Shown here: positions 60,701 through 64,000 of the stretch, one piece after another
Layout: each line of letters starts with the position of its first letter
Numbering within the stretch: the stretch's first letter is position 1
Program-made: the position numbers and the translations under genes
Source: Pseudomonas entomophila
GTDB taxonomy: Bacteria; Pseudomonadota; Gammaproteobacteria; Pseudomonadales; Pseudomonadaceae
DNA: 64,000 nt
Assembly (NCBI RefSeq): GCF_023277925.1
Contig: NZ_CP063832.1
Location: forward strand, 5,501,501-5,565,500
Reading direction: 5' to 3'
The notes under the pieces: generated by a model
Databases searched by the model: none
Seen by the model: only the letters and a program-made list of their open reading frames with translations
Told to the model about the DNA's origin: nothing

Positions 60701-62481
60701 TGTGGGCCGCTGCCGTCCCATTCCAGGTTGATGCCGCGCCCGGTGCGGTCGGTGTAGCGGGTCACCAAGTGATGCTGGTACTGGTAGTGCCAGGCGGCGC
60801 CGTGCTCGTCCTGGGCGGCGATCAGGTCGCCTTGAGCGTCGTAGTGGTAGCCGCACAGCTGGCGCAGCGGCGTGCCGTCGACCACCTGCCACAGGCCCTG
60901 GATATGCCCATGGTCGTCGAGCAGGGTGCCCAGTTGCAGGTGGACTTTTTCGGGGTCGTTGTCGGAGTAGGTGTTGATGTCTGACAGCACCGGGCGGCCG
61001 TTGAATTGGTGCTCGTAGTGCAGCATTGCCCCGGCGCCACTGCGCAGCTGGATGTGCGTCAGGTAGAAGCGGTCACCCTGGCGGGCATAGGTTTCGCGGC
61101 GGTCCAGGCCACGTAGCACCACCAGTTGCTGCTCGGCGGTGCGTACCAGGCTGAGGTACTCGATCGGATCGTAGTGCGGCTTGCCGACCTTGGGCAGCGG
61201 GTAGTCGTGGCTGCGGCCGTCGCTGTCGTGGAACACCACGCCCTTGTCCACGACATCGAGGCAGGTGGTGAACTCGGTGATCCAGCGGACGCCGAGGCTG
61301 CCGTCGTCCAGCTTGGCCAGCCGCGAGTTGTACACCCGCGTCCAGTTGACCGGGAACGGCCCGGACAGACTGAAATCCTGATGGGCCAGCGTCTCGTCAC
61401 CGAGCACATGGCCGATGCTGAAGCCGGTGCAGGCACACGGCCCGTTCTTCGCAGGCTTGGGCTGCTTGTTGGCGCGAACCTGGCTGCGTACCACCTCGGT
61501 CGGCCCTTCCGCATGAACATGCCGGGCCTGATGAGTAACGCCGGGGCGGATGGCGACGGCCATGCCTGGGCGGCGCGGGTTGGCCAGCACGGTCTCGAGC
61601 AGGCGGGTCAGCAGCCAGGCGATGCTGTTTTCCAGGCCGGCGCTGCCCAGCGCTTCCAGGCGCTGGGGCACGACCTTGGTCAGGTCTTCGAGGGTGCGGA
61701 TCAGGGGACCCAACAGGGTGTCCAGTTCACCGCTGAAGTGTCGGGCGACGCTGTTGTAACCGTCCTTGAGGCTGCCCTCGGTGGCGTTGGCCAGGGCCGA
61801 CAGGGCCAGGCGCCAGGCGTCGGTCTCCAGGGCTGAGTCGTACAGCGCCACCTGGGCCATCTGCGCGCGGGCCAGGCGGTGGCTGCTGGCGGCATCCAGG
61901 TCGCCACGGGCCGCAGAGTCAATGGTCTTGGCCAGGCTGCTGAACAACAGGCGTGCGGTGTCGGCGGCGGCACTGAGCATCGCCGGCAACTGGGCTAGGG
62001 CCTCGCGCACGTAGTGTTCCAGGGCGCCGCGGATATTGGCGTGCAGGTGGCCGTCGATGATCTCCAGGATCACCGCGCCGATGTGCGCGCCGGGGCGGCG
62101 GCGCAGGGTCTGGCGGGTCAGCTGCAGCACCGGGCGCAGCACCGTGCGGGCCCGGGATAGGCCAGGCGGATAGGGGACGATACCGATCAGGTTGATGCCC
62201 AGGCTGACCCACAGCAGCGGGTCGGGGGAAGGGTTTTCGACCAGTTCGAGGATGTCGATCAGCGCGTCCATGCAGGACAGGGCGTTGGCCATCACCGGCA
62301 CACTTTCGGCGGCCTGGCGCAGCAGTTGCAGGTCGACCAGGCCGTAGCTGATTTCCTGCAGCCAGTGGTCGACGGACGCGGCGGCGGCGCCGAGGTCTTC
62401 GCTGAGGAGGGTGTCGAGGGGAGCGATGGCGATCTGGATTTCGCGCTCGCTGGGCGCGGGCGCGGCGGGTGTAGCAGACAA
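57782..62481 (-). pseudogene. Rhs polymorphic toxin, interrupted by a one-base frameshift
   Basis: Together the two frames encode about 1565 residues. The upstream frame runs from ATG 62481 to 59872 (869 residues); the downstream frame continues at about 59993 and ends at 57782. Residues 1-320 are helical, with no PAAR motif seen; then come PCACTGFSIGHVLGDETLAH (DUF6531-like), many YD repeats (YDERGNLVESVDPLGNKTEF) and the Rhs core end GRFVNQDIIQYSGGINLYVY with DPLGL. At about 59993 GCCCAC has become CCCAC (one G missing), after FNYDAEGRLL. The core encapsulates a variable C-terminal toxin. No VgrG or T6SS gene is nearby. It could be a real pseudogene or a sequencing error. Confidence 0.85.
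57785..58156 (-). other. C-terminal toxin tip of the Rhs protein
   Basis: The 124 residues after DPLGL form the variable tip. It contains MNRGVHVNIQGPGLPKKGHI and GLTPDASGERIEFVPVDPAT, then a helical part with paired cysteines (CEC). Two conserved-looking histidines (RGVHVN and KKGHIG) could be catalytic, as in nuclease folds, but I do not recognise the family. The DNA is less GC-rich than the core, consistent with module swapping. Confidence 0.7.
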
Positions 62482-62616
62482 AGTGAAAGGGCCTTCCTAG
62501 GCGGGGGACGTTGAGGTCCCGGGTGGTCCGTGAGGGCGAAATGATACTAAGGCAGGGGCGGTCCGGCCATGGGGGAAACCCTGAGGGGGGTGTGGGAATG
62601 CTGAGGGGGCAGCAGG

Positions 62617-62709
62617 CCTGTGTAGGAGCGGCTTCAGCCGCGATGCAAGCGGCGCGGTGCCTGACACCCGCTTTGCGGGTGATCGCGGCTGAAGCCGCTC
62701 CTACAGAGG
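62617..62709. repeat. Paired REP (TGTAGGAGCGGCTTCAGCCG type)
   Basis: GTAGGAGCGGCTTCAGCCGC and its exact inverted copy flank a GACACCCGC/GCGGGT hairpin. It lies between rhs (upstream side) and the olsA 3' end. Confidence 0.9.
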
Positions 62710-62728
62710 TCGCGCCGAATCCTGATGC

Positions 62729-63511
62729 TCAGGCGGCCTTGGCCTGCCGGCGGGGCTCGATCTCCTCGACGCCGAACAACGCCAACTGGATCGCCTGCTG
62801 CGCCTGGAACGCCAGCGCGGCGCGTTCTTTGCCCATGCTGCAGATCGGCGGTATCAGGTGGATCACCACCTCGCCCCGGTCATGCCCGAACAGGCGCATC
62901 AGGTGCGACACCAGATCGTCCTCGCCAATGAACGGCGCGATCAGGTCGGGCTCGCCCGCGCGCAGGTACTGGATCGCCACCGGCTGCAGCGGCGTGCCCT
63001 GGTCGATGGCCCCGGCCAGCAGCCGACCATGGAAGGTGCGCAGGCTGCGGCCATCGGTGGTGGTGCCTTCGGGGAAGATCAGCAGCGGACGAGCCTGCCC
63101 CAGCTGGCCAGCGATCTGCTCACGCAGGCGCTGGGCGTCGCCGCCGCCGCGGCGGATGAACAGCGTCCCGGCCTTCTCGGCCAGCCAGCCGGCCACCGGC
63201 CAGTGGCGCACCTCGGCCTTGGACAGGAACGACAACGGGGTGAGCATGCCGAGCAGGGGGATGTCGGTCCACGACACGTGGTTGCACACCCACAGCATCG
63301 GCCGTTGCGGCAGGGCACCGACCACGCGCACTTCGAAGGGCAGGGCGGCGACCAGGCGCCCCATGAACAGGCGGGTCCAGCGTTGGCGGCGTTCGGTGGA
63401 GGCGTTCAGCCCCAGGCGCTCGCCCAGGGCGATGCTGCTGGCCATGGCCAGGCCCAGTACCAGCACCAGGCACAGCCGCAGCAGGCGGGCACTGGCCCGC
63501 AGCCGCCGCAT
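62729..63511 (-). CDS. olsA: Lysophospholipid acyltransferase OlsA (ornithine lipid synthesis)
   Basis: A 260-residue PlsC-type acyltransferase. The start is ATG 63511 ([20 protein letters not shown]), overlapping the upstream gene's stop (TGATG); the longer frame is spurious. A hydrophobic anchor lies at about 8-28. The catalytic HX4D is H78-D83 (NHVSWTDIPLL) and the second motif is FPEGTTT (146-152). With the neighbouring OlsB it makes ornithine lipid by adding the second acyl chain. Assignment rests on pairing with the olsB gene, as in P. aeruginosa. Confidence 0.87.
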   Translation of the reverse strand: MRRLRASARLLRLCLVLVLGLAMASSIALGERLGLNASTERRQRWTRLFMGRLVAALPFEVRVVGALPQRPMLWVCNHVSWTDIPLLGMLTPLSFLSKAEVRHWPVAGWLAEKAGTLFIRRGGGDAQRLREQIAGQLGQARPLLIFPEGTTTDGRSLRTFHGRLLAGAIDQGTPLQPVAIQYLRAGEPDLIAPFIGEDDLVSHLMRLFGHDRGEVVIHLIPPICSMGKERAALAFQAQQAIQLALFGVEEIEPRRQAKAA

Positions 63512-64000
63512 CAGACTGCCGCCTTGAAGTGGCGGGCGTAGCGCGGGCAGAGGTCGTCGCGCTTGAGCAGGATGAACACGTCGGCGACCTGGAAGTCCTC
63601 GTCCCAGCACGGCTCGCCGCAGATCTTCGCGCCCAGGCGCATGTAGGCCTTGAGCAGCGGCGGCATCTCGGCGATGACGTTGTTCGGCAGGGCCAGGGTG
63701 GGCAGCGGGTTCTTCGGCTCGGCGCGCAGGTGCTCGGTGCACAGGTAGCGCTCGCGCAGGCGCTGCATGATCGCGTGGGCCTGCACGCCGCCGTCCTGCA
63801 TGGGGATGCTGGCGCAGCCCATCAGGTAGCTGTAGCGGCCTTCGTTGAGCACTTCGGCCAGTTCCCCCCAGAGCACGGCGATGGTACCGCCGTTGCGGTA
63901 AGCCGGGTCGACGCAGGTGCGGCCCAGTTCGAGGATTGGGCCTTGCAATTGCAGCAAGCCGTGCAGGCTGAACTCCTCTTCGCTGTAGAAGCGCCCCAGG
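63511..64000 (-). CDS. olsB: Ornithine N-alpha-acyltransferase OlsB (3' part, runs off right edge)
   Basis: The C-terminal 162 or so residues of a GNAT-like acyltransferase. The window contains [50 protein letters not shown] and [19 protein letters not shown], all matching OlsB (hemolysin-like acyltransferase). OlsB adds a 3-hydroxy fatty acid to ornithine in the first step of ornithine lipid synthesis. The frame is open to the window end; the true start lies beyond 64000. Confidence 0.88.
   Translation of the reverse strand, partial: LGRFYSEEEFSLHGLLQLQGPILELGRTCVDPAYRNGGTIAVLWGELAEVLNEGRYSYLMGCASIPMQDGGVQAHAIMQRLRERYLCTEHLRAEPKNPLPTLALPNNVIAEMPPLLKAYMRLGAKICGEPCWDEDFQVADVFILLKRDDLCPRYARHFKAAV

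Noticed and set aside
57782..62481. Programmed frameshifting in the Rhs gene
   Set aside because: The site lacks a slippery heptamer and a downstream pseudoknot; a simple one-base deletion or sequencing error explains it better.

Overview
The window looks like a chromosomal segment of a fluorescent Pseudomonas, most likely of the P. putida group. The evidence is the high GC, the gene order (mreBCD-maf-rng-yhdP-tldD; fagA-fumC-orfX-sodA; ptsO-rapZ-ptsN-hpf-rpoN-lptBAC-kdsC-kdsD; mlaFEDCB-ibaG-murA-hisGDC; bifA-sodB-argO-argP; olsB-olsA) and the many REP-type palindromes between operons. No tRNA, rRNA, CRISPR array, insertion sequence or prophage was seen. The assignment rests on recognising the proteins by eye; no database was searched.

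Layout. 1-3.9 kb (minus): 5' end of a Na+/Ca2+ exchanger, an RlpA-like lipoprotein and gatCAB. 4.1-15.2 kb (plus): mreBCD, maf, rng, yhdP, a nitrilase-family amidase and tldD. darP (minus) and pmbA (plus) follow. 17.4-21.2 kb: iron-responsive fagA-fumC-orfX-sodA operon with overlapping Fur boxes, then a ZIP transporter. 21.3-28.3 kb (minus): nitrogen PTS, RapZ, HPF, sigma-54, the Lpt export genes and two Kdo synthesis genes. 28.5-36.5 kb (plus): phospholipid transport (mlaFEDCB), ibaG, murA and hisGDC. 36.5-37.1 kb is non-coding, with a (TTG)15 tract and palindromes. 37.1-41.2 kb (minus): RND efflux pump. 41.4-46.6 kb (minus): two imelysins, a di-haem lipoprotein and a DUF1513 protein, probably for periplasmic iron handling. 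46.8-53.6 kb: bifA, sodB, argO/argP, an SDR-type dehydrogenase and a coiled-coil membrane protein. 53.7-56.9 kb: old yellow enzyme, ArsR regulator, AcpH and two small Pseudomonas-type genes (DUF6124/DUF3077). 57.1-62.5 kb (minus): an Rhs polymorphic toxin with a one-base frameshift plus an AT-rich putative immunity gene. The right edge holds olsA and part of olsB.

Many of the genes serve the envelope: cell shape (MreBCD), LPS export (LptABC) and its Kdo precursor (KdsC/KdsD), lipid asymmetry (Mla, YhdP), peptidoglycan (MurA, RlpA-like) and ornithine lipids (Ols). Iron and superoxide response is the second theme: a Mn-SOD with fumarase C in a Fur-controlled operon, an Fe-SOD elsewhere, and the imelysin cluster with its own candidate Fur box.

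Most notable observations: (1) two genes, mreC and the exchanger, appear to start at AUU codons with well-placed Shine-Dalgarno sequences; (2) the leader of the DUF6124 gene contains nested, mutually exclusive pairings that alternately sequester or free the ribosome-binding site, which looks like an undescribed RNA switch; (3) the Rhs gene has a one-base frameshift in the YD-repeat core while its toxin tip and cognate immunity gene stay intact.
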